A stretch of DNA of 35,224 nucleotides from assembly GCF_013410035.1 (NCBI RefSeq), contig NZ_JACCBW010000008.1, forward strand, positions 1 through 35,224, read 5' to 3'. The translations under genes were made by a program, and so were the position numbers. The stretch comes from Nocardioides cavernae. GTDB lineage: Bacteria > Actinomycetota > Actinomycetes > Propionibacteriales > Nocardioidaceae. The notes beneath the pieces are model-generated. The model saw only the letters and a list, made by a program, of their open reading frames with translations, was not told where the DNA came from and ran no database searches. Below, in pieces: positions 21,517 through 29,564 of this stretch; positions within the stretch are counted from its first letter, which is position 1; each line of letters opens with the position of its first letter.

Positions 21517-21711
21517 ATGCGCGTGTGGAAGATGCTCGGCCTCGCCGGCATCCTCGCCGGGGTGGCCACCGGCGCCGCCGTGGCGCGCGACGAGCGCGTA
21601 CGCCGTCACTACGACGCGGGCGAGATCCGCGAGCGCCTGCACCGGCGCCACGCCGAGGCCGTCGACCGGGCCCCCCAGCAGGCCGAAGCGCAGGAGCGGT
21701 CCGCCGACTGA
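21517..21711 (+). CDS. Small membrane-anchored peptide
   Basis: This 64-residue protein has one N-terminal membrane segment (Met-Leu-Gly-Leu-Ala-Gly-Ile-Leu-Ala-Gly-Val-Ala-Thr-Gly-Ala-Ala-Val-Ala). A strongly charged helical tail is rich in Arg, Glu and His. The gap before ATG is cccccc, so a ribosome site is excluded and leaderless initiation is the only clear option. Similar small proteins with a glycine-rich membrane segment are widespread in actinobacteria, without known function. Its stop is three bases from the convergent lysE stop. Confidence 0.75.
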   Translation: MRVWKMLGLAGILAGVATGAAVARDERVRRHYDAGEIRERLHRRHAEAVDRAPQQAEAQERSAD

Positions 21712-21714
21712 GGC

Positions 21715-22329
21715 TCACCCCCCGAGCGCGAGGCGTACGGCGACCGCCAGCATGACGAGGCCGATCAGCACGTCGAGGACCTGCCAGGCGCGGGGGCTGG
21801 CGAGGCGCGGGGCGGCCAGCCGGGCGCCGTACGCCAGACCGGCGAACCACGCGAGGCTGGCGACGCAGGCCCCGAGCGCGAACCACCAGCGACCCGGGTC
21901 CCCGTGAGTGCCGGCGATCGAGCCGAGCAGGAGCACGGTGTCGAGGTAGACGTGCGGGTTGAGCCAGGTGAGCGCGACTGCCCGGGCCACCACGCCCCGG
22001 CGGGACTCGATCACGTCCTCGCCGACCGCCAGCGCCTGCGGCCGCCGGGCGCGCAGGAGGGACGTGAGGCCGTACACCGTCAGGAACGCGACCCCGAGCC
22101 AGCGGATCACCTCGATCGCCCACGGCGCCCGGTCCACGACCACCCCGATGCCCGCGACGCCCGCGACGATGAGGACCACGTCGGACAGGGCGCAGATCGC
22201 GACGACGAGCCCGACGTGGCTGCGGCGCAGGCCCTGGCGCAGGACGAACGCGTTCTGCGCGCCGATCGCGACGATCAGGGACAGCCCGGTCAGCAGCCCG
22301 GCGCCGCCGTCGCCCCACGCGTCTCCCAC
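21715..22329 (-). CDS. LysE/ArgO-family amino acid exporter
   Basis: This 204-residue exporter has six predicted membrane segments. Family features are Leu-Ile-Val-Ala-Ile-Gly-Ala-Gln-Asn-Ala-Phe-Val-Leu-Arg-Gln-Gly near the N-terminus, Ala-Leu-Ser-Asp-Val-Val-Leu-Ile in segment 2, and Leu-Thr-Trp-Leu-Asn-Pro-His-Val-Tyr-Leu-Asp mid-protein. Known members export lysine and arginine. GTG 22329 is chosen over an in-frame GTG at 22335 because TAGGTT lies exactly six bases upstream of the former. A 22-bp palindrome lies just upstream. No LysG-type regulator is adjacent, unlike the classical lysE locus. Confidence 0.87.
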   Translation of the reverse strand: MGDAWGDGGAGLLTGLSLIVAIGAQNAFVLRQGLRRSHVGLVVAICALSDVVLIVAGVAGIGVVVDRAPWAIEVIRWLGVAFLTVYGLTSLLRARRPQALAVGEDVIESRRGVVARAVALTWLNPHVYLDTVLLLGSIAGTHGDPGRWWFALGACVASLAWFAGLAYGARLAAPRLASPRAWQVLDVLIGLVMLAVAVRLALGG

Positions 22330-22335
22330 GCGCAC

Positions 22336-22341
22336 AACCTA
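22336..22341 (-). promoter_or_regulatory. -10 hexamer TAGGTT of the lysE-like gene
   Basis: TAGGTT on the minus strand lies six bases before GTG 22329. This decides between two in-frame GTG codons. Confidence 0.5.
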
Positions 22342-22346
22342 GGGCC

Positions 22347-22368
22347 GCCCCTGACAGATGTCAGGGGC
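22347..22368. promoter_or_regulatory. 22-bp perfect palindrome between lysE-like and ABC genes
   Basis: gcccctgaca, ga, tgtcaggggc. It sits between the -10 and -35 positions of the lysE-like promoter and upstream of the ABC gene. tgaca recurs at 22398-22402 and 22410-22414. The regulator is unknown. Confidence 0.65.
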
Positions 22369-22424
22369 GTACCGGGGTCTTATCCCATGGCAGCCCTTGA
22401 CAGGACGCTGACAGACTTGCCGCC

Positions 22425-23201
22425 ATGACTGAGCAGCCCACGGGAGGGGCGCCGCAGGGCGTCGCAGCGAGCGCACACGACCTGGTGAAGACGTACGGGT
22501 CCGAAGAGGCGGAGGTGCGCGCCCTCGACGGCGTGACCGTCGACCTGATGAAGGGCGAGTTCACGGCCATCATGGGTCCCTCGGGGTCGGGGAAGTCCAC
22601 GCTCATGCACTGCCTGGCCGCCCTCGACACCCCCACCGCCGGTGACGCGGTCGTCGACGGCACCGGGCTGGCCGGGCTCAAGGACAAGGCGCTGACCAGC
22701 CTGCGCCGCGAGAAGATCGGCTTCGTCTTCCAGGCCTTCAACCTGATCCCGACCCTGACCGCCCAGGAGAACATCCTGCTGCCGATGGACCTCGCGGGAC
22801 GCAAGGTCGACCAGGAGTGGTTCGACGCGGTGATCGAGGCCGTCGGCCTGCGCCCGCGACTGGGCCACCGGCCCAACGAGATGTCGGGCGGCCAGCAGCA
22901 GCGCGTGGCCTGCGCCCGCGCGCTCGTGGCCAAGCCGTCCATCGTCTTCGCCGACGAGCCGACCGGCAACCTCGACTCGACGAGCTCCGCCGAGGTGCTC
23001 GGGTTCCTGCGCCGCTCGGTCGACGAGTTCGGCCAGACCATCGTGATGGTCACCCATGACCCGGTGGCCGCGTCCTGGACCGACCGCATCCTCTTCCTCG
23101 CCGACGGCAAGATCGTCGACGAGCTCCGCGACCCGGACCGCGACACGATCCTCGAGCGCATGGGCGCGCTCCAGGACGCCGCGGCTCGCAAGGCGGGCTG
23201 A
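22425..23201 (+). CDS. ABC transporter ATP-binding protein, MacB/LolD-like
   Basis: This 258-residue ATPase has Walker A Gly-Pro-Ser-Gly-Ser-Gly-Lys-Ser-Thr (51-59), a Q-loop (Val-Phe-Gln-Ala-Phe near 101-105), the signature Ser-Gly-Gly-Gln-Gln-Gln-Arg (154-160), Walker B ending Ala-Asp-Glu-Pro-Thr-Gly-Asn-Leu-Asp, and the switch His211. It is of the MacB/LolD/FtsE type that pairs with FtsX-like permeases. The permease follows after three bases, so the two form an operon. CAGACT lies seven bases before ATG 22425. Substrate unknown; relatives export peptides or lipids, or act as mechanotransmitters. Confidence 0.92.
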   Translation: MTEQPTGGAPQGVAASAHDLVKTYGSEEAEVRALDGVTVDLMKGEFTAIMGPSGSGKSTLMHCLAALDTPTAGDAVVDGTGLAGLKDKALTSLRREKIGFVFQAFNLIPTLTAQENILLPMDLAGRKVDQEWFDAVIEAVGLRPRLGHRPNEMSGGQQQRVACARALVAKPSIVFADEPTGNLDSTSSAEVLGFLRRSVDEFGQTIVMVTHDPVAASWTDRILFLADGKIVDELRDPDRDTILERMGALQDAAARKAG

Positions 23202-23204
23202 CCC

Positions 23205-25769
23205 GTGTTCCGCCTCACCTGGCGCAACCTCCTGGCCCGCAAGGTCCGGCTGGTGATGAGCGCCCTCGCCATCGTCCTGGGCATCGGCTTCCTCGCCGGC
23301 GTGCTCACCTTCAGCAGCGGCCTGTCCAAGACCTTCGACGGCATCATCCAGGGCTCGACGCCCGACGCGCAGGCTCGTCCCGCCGACACCGACTCGTTCT
23401 CCGCGACGGGCGCCGGCAGCACGCAGACGATCTCGCCGGCCGACGTCGAGAAGCTGGCCGCGCTGCCCGAGGTCGAGCAGGCGGACGGCTCGGTCGACGG
23501 CCTCGGGCTCTACCTGCTCGACACCGACGACAAGCTCGTCGGCACCGGTGGCGCCCCGACGCTGTCGTTCAACTACACCGACACGCCCAACATCGACGGC
23601 CAGGAGACCCTCACCCTGGAGGACGGCCGCTGGCCCGAGGCCGACGACGAGGTCGCGATCAACGCCTCCTCGGTGGAGGCCGGGGGCTACGAGCTCGGCG
23701 ACGAGGTCACCGTGATCCCGCCGACCGTCGCGTCGGGCGGTCCCCTCAAGCAGACGCTCAAGCTCGTCGGCATCGCCGGCTTCAACGGCGGTGGTGGCAC
23801 GGCCGGCAGCACGCTCGTGCTCTTCTCGACCCACGGCGCGCAGGCGATGTTCCTCGACGGTCAGGACGCCTTCACCTCCGTCAGCCTCACCGCGGCCGAC
23901 GGCGTCTCGCAGCAGCAGCTCGTCGACGCCGCCGACACCGTGCTCCCCGACGGCTACGAGGGCGTGACGGGCGACGAGATCGTCGAGGAGTCGCAGACCG
24001 CGATCGGCGAGTTCCTCGGCTTCATCACGATCTTCCTCGGGGTCTTCGCGGCGATCGCGGTGATCGTCGGCGCCTTCATCATCTTCAACACCTTCACGAT
24101 CCTCGTCGCCCAGCGGGTCCGCGAGCTCGCGCTGCTGCGCGCCCTCGGCGCCAGCCGTCAGCAGGTACGCCGCTCGGTGCTCGTCGAGGCCGTGCTCATG
24201 GCGCTCGTCGGCTCGACGCTCGGACTCCTCGTCGGGCTCGGCCTGGCCCGTGGCCTCGCGGCCCTGTTCAGCAGCTTCGGCCTGGAGATCAACTCCGCCG
24301 TGCTCAACCTGACGCCCCTGACGGTGCTGGCGGCGTACGGCGTCGGCATCGCGGTCACGGTCGCCGCGGCCTACCTCCCGGCCCGTCGCGCCTCGAAGGT
24401 CGCTCCCGTCGAGGCGATGCGCGAGGACGTGTCGATGACCGAGGGCAGCCTGCGCCGTCGCACGCTGATCGGCGCCGTGCTCCTCGTCATCGGCGCCGGC
24501 CTCGCGGTCGCCGGGGTCGTGGGCGCGCCCGGCAACGACGCCATCTGGATCGGTGCCGGCGCGGTCATCTGGGTCCTCACCGTCGCGGCCATCAGCGCCG
24601 TCCTCGGCCGTCCGGTCCTCACCGCCTGCCGCGCGCTGTTCAGCAAGGTGTTCGGCACCACGGGACGGCTCGCCGGGGACAACGCGATCCGCAACCCCCG
24701 CCGTACGGGCGTCACCGCGGCCGCGCTCATGATCGGACTCACCCTCGTCTCGGCCGTCGGGGTGCTCGCCGCGTCGATGAACGCGTCGATGGACAAGCTC
24801 GTCGACGAGCAGTTCGAGTCCGACTTCCTCGTGCAGTCGCCGGTCTTCGGCACCTTCCCGGTCGAGCTCGGCACCCAGATGTCGGAGGTCGACGGGGTCT
24901 CGGTGCTCTCGCGGCAGCAGGGCGTGGTCGCACGCGTCGACGACCAGGAGGACCCCACCTTCGTCATCGCGACCGACTCCGAGTTCAGCAAGGTCTACGA
25001 CCTGACGATGGTCGAGGGCAGCGAGGAGCTCGCCGACACCGGCGAGGCGATCATCAGCGAGAACCAGGCCACCGACAAGGACCTCGACCTGGGCTCGACC
25101 GTCACCTTGCACTTCCCCGGCAACAAGACCGTGGACGTGGAGGTGACCGGCATCTTCGAGGACAGCGCGGTCGCCGGCGGGATCAACGTCGGCTTCGGCG
25201 TGCTCGAGCAGGCCGGGATCAAGCGGGTCGACAACTCGCTCAGCATCAACATCGCCGACGGCGCCGACGCGAGCCAGGTCAAGGCCGACCTCGACGACCT
25301 GGTGGCCGACCTGCCGATCGTGGCGGTGCAGGACAAGAAGGACTTCGCCGAGAGCCTCGCCGCGCAGATCAACCAGCTGCTCTACATGGTCTACGGCCTG
25401 CTCGCCCTGTCGATCGTCATCGCGGTGGTCGGCATCGTGAACACCCTCAGCCTGAGCGTGATCGAGCGGACCCGCGAGATCGGGCTGCTGCGGGCCGTCG
25501 GCCTCTCGCGGCGCCGGCTGCGGCGGATGGTGACTCTCGAGTCCGTCACGATCTCCGTGATGGGGGCCGTGCTCGGGCTCGTGCTCGGTGTGGTCATAGG
25601 GGTGCTGCTGCAGCAGTCGCTCAAGGAGGATCTCGAGGTGCTCCGGGTGCCGACGGTCAGCCTGCTGGTCTTCCTCGTGATCGCGGTCGTCTTCGGTGTC
25701 CTCGCCGCGATCATCCCGGCGATCCGCGCCTCGCGGATGAAGGTGCTCCAGGCGATCGCCACCGAGTGA
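23205..25769 (+). CDS. FtsX-like ABC transporter permease, duplicated
   Basis: This 854-residue permease starts with one membrane segment (about residues 15-38), then an extracytoplasmic MacB-like domain to about 260. The first FtsX domain (about 268-410) contains Val-Arg-Glu-Leu-Ala-Leu-Leu-Arg-Ala-Leu-Gly-Ala-Ser. Two membrane segments and a second extracytoplasmic domain follow. The second FtsX domain (about 725-854) contains Thr-Arg-Glu-Ile-Gly-Leu-Leu-Arg-Ala-Val-Gly-Leu-Ser. This fused two-copy layout is common in actinobacteria and would form the whole membrane part alone. GTG 23205 lies three bases after the ATPase stop. A hairpin (25793-25818) closes the operon. Confidence 0.92.
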   Translation: MFRLTWRNLLARKVRLVMSALAIVLGIGFLAGVLTFSSGLSKTFDGIIQGSTPDAQARPADTDSFSATGAGSTQTISPADVEKLAALPEVEQADGSVDGLGLYLLDTDDKLVGTGGAPTLSFNYTDTPNIDGQETLTLEDGRWPEADDEVAINASSVEAGGYELGDEVTVIPPTVASGGPLKQTLKLVGIAGFNGGGGTAGSTLVLFSTHGAQAMFLDGQDAFTSVSLTAADGVSQQQLVDAADTVLPDGYEGVTGDEIVEESQTAIGEFLGFITIFLGVFAAIAVIVGAFIIFNTFTILVAQRVRELALLRALGASRQQVRRSVLVEAVLMALVGSTLGLLVGLGLARGLAALFSSFGLEINSAVLNLTPLTVLAAYGVGIAVTVAAAYLPARRASKVAPVEAMREDVSMTEGSLRRRTLIGAVLLVIGAGLAVAGVVGAPGNDAIWIGAGAVIWVLTVAAISAVLGRPVLTACRALFSKVFGTTGRLAGDNAIRNPRRTGVTAAALMIGLTLVSAVGVLAASMNASMDKLVDEQFESDFLVQSPVFGTFPVELGTQMSEVDGVSVLSRQQGVVARVDDQEDPTFVIATDSEFSKVYDLTMVEGSEELADTGEAIISENQATDKDLDLGSTVTLHFPGNKTVDVEVTGIFEDSAVAGGINVGFGVLEQAGIKRVDNSLSINIADGADASQVKADLDDLVADLPIVAVQDKKDFAESLAAQINQLLYMVYGLLALSIVIAVVGIVNTLSLSVIERTREIGLLRAVGLSRRRLRRMVTLESVTISVMGAVLGLVLGVVIGVLLQQSLKEDLEVLRVPTVSLLVFLVIAVVFGVLAAIIPAIRASRMKVLQAIATE

Positions 25770-25792
25770 GCGTGACCCGCCTCACGCACCGC

Positions 25793-25818
25793 GCCCCCGG
25801 GTGGAGACATCCGGGGGC
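25793..25818. terminator. Hairpin after the ABC operon
   Basis: gcccccgg (25793-25800) and ccgggggc (25811-25818) with a 10-base loop. It lies between the ABC operon and the POT start at 25840, and argues against starting the POT gene at the in-frame GTG 25801 inside the loop. Confidence 0.6.
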
Positions 25819-25826
25819 CGCGGTGG

Positions 25827-25832
25827 CACCGT
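25827..25832 (+). promoter_or_regulatory. -10-like CACCGT, POT transporter start
   Basis: CACCGT lies seven bases before GTG 25840, the spacing of the other leaderless starts. Weaker than the TANNNT sites. Confidence 0.35.
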
Positions 25833-25839
25833 GGATCGG

Positions 25840-27318
25840 GTGAGTGCCCACCAGTCCAGCCCGCACCAGAAGACGCGCGACACGCGATCCGACACCGGCT
25901 TCCTCGGCCAGCCCGCCGTGCTGGCCAACCTCTTCGGGGTCGAGCTGTGGGAGCGGTTCAGCTTCTACGGCATGCAGGGCATCCTGCTCATCTACCTCTA
26001 CTTCACCGCGGCCGAGGGCGGCCTCGGCATCGACCAGGGCGTCGCGACGAGCATCGTCGGCGCGTACGGCGGCGCGGTCTACCTCTCGACGATCCTCGGC
26101 GCCTGGCTGGCCGACCGGCTGATCGGTCCGGAGCGGACGCTGTTCTACGCCGCCGTCTGCGTCATGCTCGGGCACGTCGCGCTGAGCCTGCTGCCCGGCC
26201 TGACGGGCGTGGGCGTCGGGCTGGTGCTGATCGCGCTCGGCTCGGGTGGCGTCAAGGCCAACGCGACCTCGCTCGTCGGCTCGCTCTACGACGAGCACGA
26301 CACCCGCCGCGACGCGGGCTTCTCGCTCTTCTACATGGGCATCAACATCGGCGCCTTCATCGGCCCGCTGCTCACCGGCCTGCTCCAGGACAGCATCGGC
26401 TTTCACTGGGGCTTCGGCGCCGCGGCGGTCGGCATGGCGCTCGGCCTCGCGCAGTACACGATCTTCCGCGGGCGGTTGCCGGAGGAGACGCACCACGTCG
26501 CCAACCCGCTGCCCGCGGGACGCGGGAGGGCGTACGCCGTGGGCGGGGTCGTGGCCGTCGCGCTGGTCGCCGTCCTGGTCCGGGTCGGCGTGATCACCGC
26601 CGAGCGGCTCTCCGACATCGTCATCGGGATCAGCCTCCTGGCCGCGATCGCGTACTTCGTGCTGATCCTGGCCGACAAGCAGGTGCAGGGCGTCGAGCGC
26701 AGCCGGGTGCTCGCCTTCATCCCGCTGTTCGTCTGCAACGTCGTGTTCTGGGCGCTCTACCAGCAGCAGTTCACCGTCGTCCCGATCTACGCCGACGAGC
26801 GACTCGACCGCGACCTGTTCGGCTGGGAGATGCCGATCGCCTGGGTCAACAGCATCAACCCGGTCTTCATCATCGTGCTTGCCGGCGTGTTCGCCGCGCT
26901 GTGGACCAAGCTCGGCAGCCGCCAGCCCGCGACGCCGCTCAAGTTCGGCGCGGGCACGGCGCTGATGGGGGTCGCGTTCTTCCTGTTCCTCGGCATGCCG
27001 GCCGGCAGCAACACCGCACCGCTGCTCGGCATCGTCGGCATCCTGCTGGTCTTCACGCTGGCCGAGCTGCTGATCTCCCCGGTCGGGCTCAGCGCCACCA
27101 CGAAGCTCGCGCCGAAGAAGTTCGCCACCCAGATGGTCGGCCTCTACTTCCTGTCGATCGCCCTCGGCACCGCCCTGGCCGGCACCCTCGCGGGGTACTA
27201 CGACCAGGACGCGGAGGGACCGTTCTTCATCTGGGTCGGCCTCGCTGCGGTGGTCACCGGCGTCGTCGTGATGATCGCGAACAAGCCGATCCACCGCCTC
27301 ATGGCGGGCGTCGACTGA
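25840..27318 (+). CDS. POT/PTR-family proton-dependent oligopeptide transporter
   Basis: This 492-residue transporter has 12-14 membrane segments. The proton-coupling signature is Glu35-x-x-Glu38-Arg39-Phe-Ser-Phe-Tyr-Gly in the first segment, and Phe-Tyr-Met-Gly-Ile-Asn-Ile-Gly-Ala-Phe is the PTR2 motif in segment 5. Members take up di- and tripeptides driven by protons. GTG 25840 is chosen because CACCGT lies seven bases upstream and because GTG 25801 falls in a terminator hairpin. The stop is one base before the ZIP gene, so the two are co-transcribed. Peptide uptake would suit an organism that secretes the M6 protease, but that link is only inferred. Confidence 0.9.
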   Translation: MSAHQSSPHQKTRDTRSDTGFLGQPAVLANLFGVELWERFSFYGMQGILLIYLYFTAAEGGLGIDQGVATSIVGAYGGAVYLSTILGAWLADRLIGPERTLFYAAVCVMLGHVALSLLPGLTGVGVGLVLIALGSGGVKANATSLVGSLYDEHDTRRDAGFSLFYMGINIGAFIGPLLTGLLQDSIGFHWGFGAAAVGMALGLAQYTIFRGRLPEETHHVANPLPAGRGRAYAVGGVVAVALVAVLVRVGVITAERLSDIVIGISLLAAIAYFVLILADKQVQGVERSRVLAFIPLFVCNVVFWALYQQQFTVVPIYADERLDRDLFGWEMPIAWVNSINPVFIIVLAGVFAALWTKLGSRQPATPLKFGAGTALMGVAFFLFLGMPAGSNTAPLLGIVGILLVFTLAELLISPVGLSATTKLAPKKFATQMVGLYFLSIALGTALAGTLAGYYDQDAEGPFFIWVGLAAVVTGVVVMIANKPIHRLMAGVD

Positions 27319-27319
27319 C

Positions 27320-28030
27320 GTGCTCGAGTCCCTGGGCTGGGGAGTGCTGGCCGCGAGCTCGCTCGTGGTCGGCGCCGCCCTCGCGCTCGTACGCCGCTGG
27401 CCCGACCGGCTCGTCGGCCTCGTCCTCGGCTTCGGTGCCGGCGCGCTCGTCGCGAGCGTGTCGTTCGAGCTCGCCGAGGAGGGGCTGCGGATCGGCAGTG
27501 CGTACGCCGTCGCCGCGGGGCTCGCGCTCGGCGGGCTGACCTACGTCGGTGCCGACCGCCTGGTGCAGCGGTGGGGAGGGCGCGAGGGTGGCTCGTCGGC
27601 GGGGGCGCCGCTCGCGGTCGGTGCCTTCCTCGACGGCATCCCCGAGCAGGCCGTGCTGGGCATCGGGATCGCCTCCGGCGGCGGGGTCAGCGCCGCACTC
27701 GTGGTGGCGATCTTCGCCTCGAACCTGCCCGAGGCCATCGGCTCCGCGGCCGACATGCGCTCGGCCGGCCGGTCCCGCGGCTCGGTGCTCGGGCTCTGGG
27801 CCGGTGTCGCCGCGTGCTGCGCGCTCGCCACCGTCGCCGGCACGCTGCTGGCCGACGCGGTCTCCCGCGACGGCCAGGCCTTCGTCGACGGCTTCGCGGC
27901 CGGGGCGCTGCTGACGATGCTGATCGACTCGATGGTCCCCGAGGCCAAGGAGAAGGCGCGGGACTGGGCGGGCCTGGCCACCGTCGTGGGCTTCGCGATC
28001 GCGGCGGGGTTGTCGCTGCTCGGCGGGTGA
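27320..28030 (+). CDS. ZIP-family metal transporter
   Basis: This 236-residue membrane protein has about seven to eight segments. ZIP-type metal motifs are in segments 4 and 5: Phe-Leu-Asp-Gly-Ile-Pro-Glu-Gln-Ala-Val-Leu-Gly and Ser-Asn-Leu-Pro-Glu-Ala-Ile-Gly. The classical histidine of the segment 4 site (His-Asn/Asp-x-Pro-Glu) is replaced by Leu-Asp, so the metal preference is uncertain. GTG 27320 lies one base after the POT stop. The 97-bp hairpin copy 2 follows and probably terminates the transcript. Confidence 0.82.
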   Translation: MLESLGWGVLAASSLVVGAALALVRRWPDRLVGLVLGFGAGALVASVSFELAEEGLRIGSAYAVAAGLALGGLTYVGADRLVQRWGGREGGSSAGAPLAVGAFLDGIPEQAVLGIGIASGGGVSAALVVAIFASNLPEAIGSAADMRSAGRSRGSVLGLWAGVAACCALATVAGTLLADAVSRDGQAFVDGFAAGALLTMLIDSMVPEAKEKARDWAGLATVVGFAIAAGLSLLGG

Positions 28031-28039
28031 CGGGCTCCC

Positions 28040-28136
28040 GCTGCTCCACCATGGGATGCAGACGAGCCTGCACTTCCCCGGGTCAGCTCACCCCGGGGAG
28101 TGCAGGTTGATCGACATCCCATGGTGAAGCGTCACG
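28040..28136. repeat. 97-bp dispersed hairpin element, copy 2
   Basis: Same length and same end bases (gctgctccaccatgggatg at left, catcccatggtg and gcgtcacg at right) as 9361-9457. The inner stem cctgcact/agtgcagg is conserved with compensating changes, while the middle differs in sequence. It again lies between two convergent genes (ZIP and dinB). Confidence 0.85.
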
Positions 28137-28151
28137 GCGAAGCGGCGGTCG

Positions 28152-29204
28152 TCAGTAGCCGCCCTCGGGCGGGATCATCTCCCCGCGCACCCCGAGCAGC
28201 CGCACCGGCCGGGCGTCGTCGAGGGCGAGGAAGAGCTCGAAGGCGGTCTGCGTGATGACCTCGACGTCCCACGTCGGCTCGGGGAGCTTGCGGATCCGGG
28301 TGAAGGTGAAGAACGGCGCGAAGCGCACCTTGAGGTGGACGCGCATGATCGCGCGGTCCTCCTTGCGGACGTCCTCCACGACCCGCTCGGCGAGCTCGCG
28401 CAGGGCGACGCGCACCTCGTCGGGGGTGACGAGGTCGGACTGGTAGGTCGTCTCGCGGCCGTGGGCGCGCGCCACCCAGGGCGTGTCGTCCGGCCGGGAG
28501 CGGCCGCCCCCGCGACCGAGCCGGCCCAGGTGCGGGCCGTTGGCCGGTCCGAACGCCTGCACCAGCGCGTCCTCGTCCGCGCCGGCGAGGTCGGCGACGG
28601 TGCGGATCCCGATCGCCTCGAGCCGGCCGCCGATCTTCGACCCGACACCCCACAGCGCGGTGGTGGGCCGCTCGCCCATGACCTCCATCCAGGTGTCGCG
28701 GGTGAGCATGAAGGTGCCCTGTGGCTTGCCGAAGTCGGTCGCGATCTTCGCGCGGACCAAGGTGTCGCCGATGCCGACCGAGCAGTGCAGCGCGGTCGCC
28801 TCCAGCACCGCGGCCTGCACCTGCCGCGCCGTCGCGACCGGGTCGTCGGTCTCGACCCCGACGAACGCCTCGTCCCACCCGAGCACCTCGACGACCGCGC
28901 CCGGGAAGGCGCGCAGCGTCTCCATCACCCGGGCCGACGCCTCCTCGTAGACGGGGAAGTCGACCGGCAGGAACACCGCGTCGGGGCAGCGCCGCTTGGC
29001 GAGCTTCAGCGCGAGCCCGGAGCGTACGCCGTGGGCGCGGGCCTCGTAGGACGCCGTAGACACCACGGCGCGCTCGGTCGGGTCGCCGCGACCGCCGACC
29101 ACGACGGGCAGGCCGACGAGCTCGGGGCGCCGCAGCAGCTCGACGGCCACGAGGAACTGGTCCATGTCGACGTGGAGCACCCAGGGACACACCTCGCCGC
29201 TCAT
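28152..29204 (-). CDS. dinB: Y-family DNA polymerase IV, DinB2-type
   Basis: This 350-residue translesion polymerase has the palm acid Asp13 in His-Val-Asp-Met-Asp-Gln-Phe-Leu and the acids Asp111-Glu112 in Leu-Gly-Trp-Asp-Glu-Ala-Phe. The finger segment is Ala-Ser-Tyr-Glu-Ala-Arg. The helix-hairpin-helix region reads Leu-Trp-Gly-Val-Gly-Ser-Lys, and the C-terminus Pro-Val-Arg-Leu-Leu-Gly-Val-Arg. The Gly-Trp-Asp-Glu form and Asp-Gln-Phe-Leu match mycobacterial DinB2 rather than DinB1. Leu18 occupies the steric-gate position normally Phe or Tyr. ATG 29204 has CACGAT six bases upstream. The frame is open much farther upstream, but that extension is a shadow. No beta-clamp motif was identified at the C-terminus. 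Confidence 0.9.
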   Translation of the reverse strand: MSGEVCPWVLHVDMDQFLVAVELLRRPELVGLPVVVGGRGDPTERAVVSTASYEARAHGVRSGLALKLAKRRCPDAVFLPVDFPVYEEASARVMETLRAFPGAVVEVLGWDEAFVGVETDDPVATARQVQAAVLEATALHCSVGIGDTLVRAKIATDFGKPQGTFMLTRDTWMEVMGERPTTALWGVGSKIGGRLEAIGIRTVADLAGADEDALVQAFGPANGPHLGRLGRGGGRSRPDDTPWVARAHGRETTYQSDLVTPDEVRVALRELAERVVEDVRKEDRAIMRVHLKVRFAPFFTFTRIRKLPEPTWDVEVITQTAFELFLALDDARPVRLLGVRGEMIPPEGGY

Positions 29205-29564
29205 CCGCCCATCGTGCCGGACGCCGCCGACAGCGCTGTGGAAAACGGGATGCGCGTCCCGGGGGTCCGCGCCTAGGCTCGTGCACGGCGAGATCAGCGG
29301 CGGGGCCGGAGTTCCGGGCCCCGTTCCGCGCGTCGTACCTCGCCACGCACCGCCCGACAGGGCACTGGCATCGGAGCATCCGCTCCCGTGAGTTCGACTC
29401 TCACTCCTCCCACGGGTGGTGGCCGGTGACGTGTCGCGACGACGCGCCCTGAGGCGGGGCCGGTCAGCACGACGGCTCCGGTCCCCGCACGTCGCCGTGG
29501 TCGCCGGCCACCACCCCAGCCCTCCACCCATCCGCCTACCGCGCTCCGCGAAGGAGGCCCGCCC
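29205..29564. other. 360-bp non-coding gap with hairpins and a tRNA T-arm-like sequence
   Basis: No supported gene. TAGGCT at 29274-29279 is a possible -10 reading rightward. It is followed by a GC hairpin (cggggcc/ggccccg near 29301-29323) enclosed by ggcgag/ctcgcc. At 29388-29404 gtgag-ttcgact-ctcac has the exact form of a tRNA T-arm (5-bp stem, seven-base loop starting TTCGA), followed by tcctccca like a 3' acceptor strand. No matching 5' acceptor or anticodon arm was found upstream. The gap ends in the aaggagg ribosome site of the SPFH gene. Confidence 0.4.

Noticed and set aside
22383..22392. Third partial copy of the 97-bp hairpin (tcccatgg core)
   Set aside because: Only the short palindromic core matches; no arms or end sequence.
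29388..29412. Complete tRNA gene
   Set aside because: Only a T-arm-like and acceptor-like 3' piece is present; no pairing 5' acceptor, D-arm or anticodon arm was found, so it is reported only as a finding.
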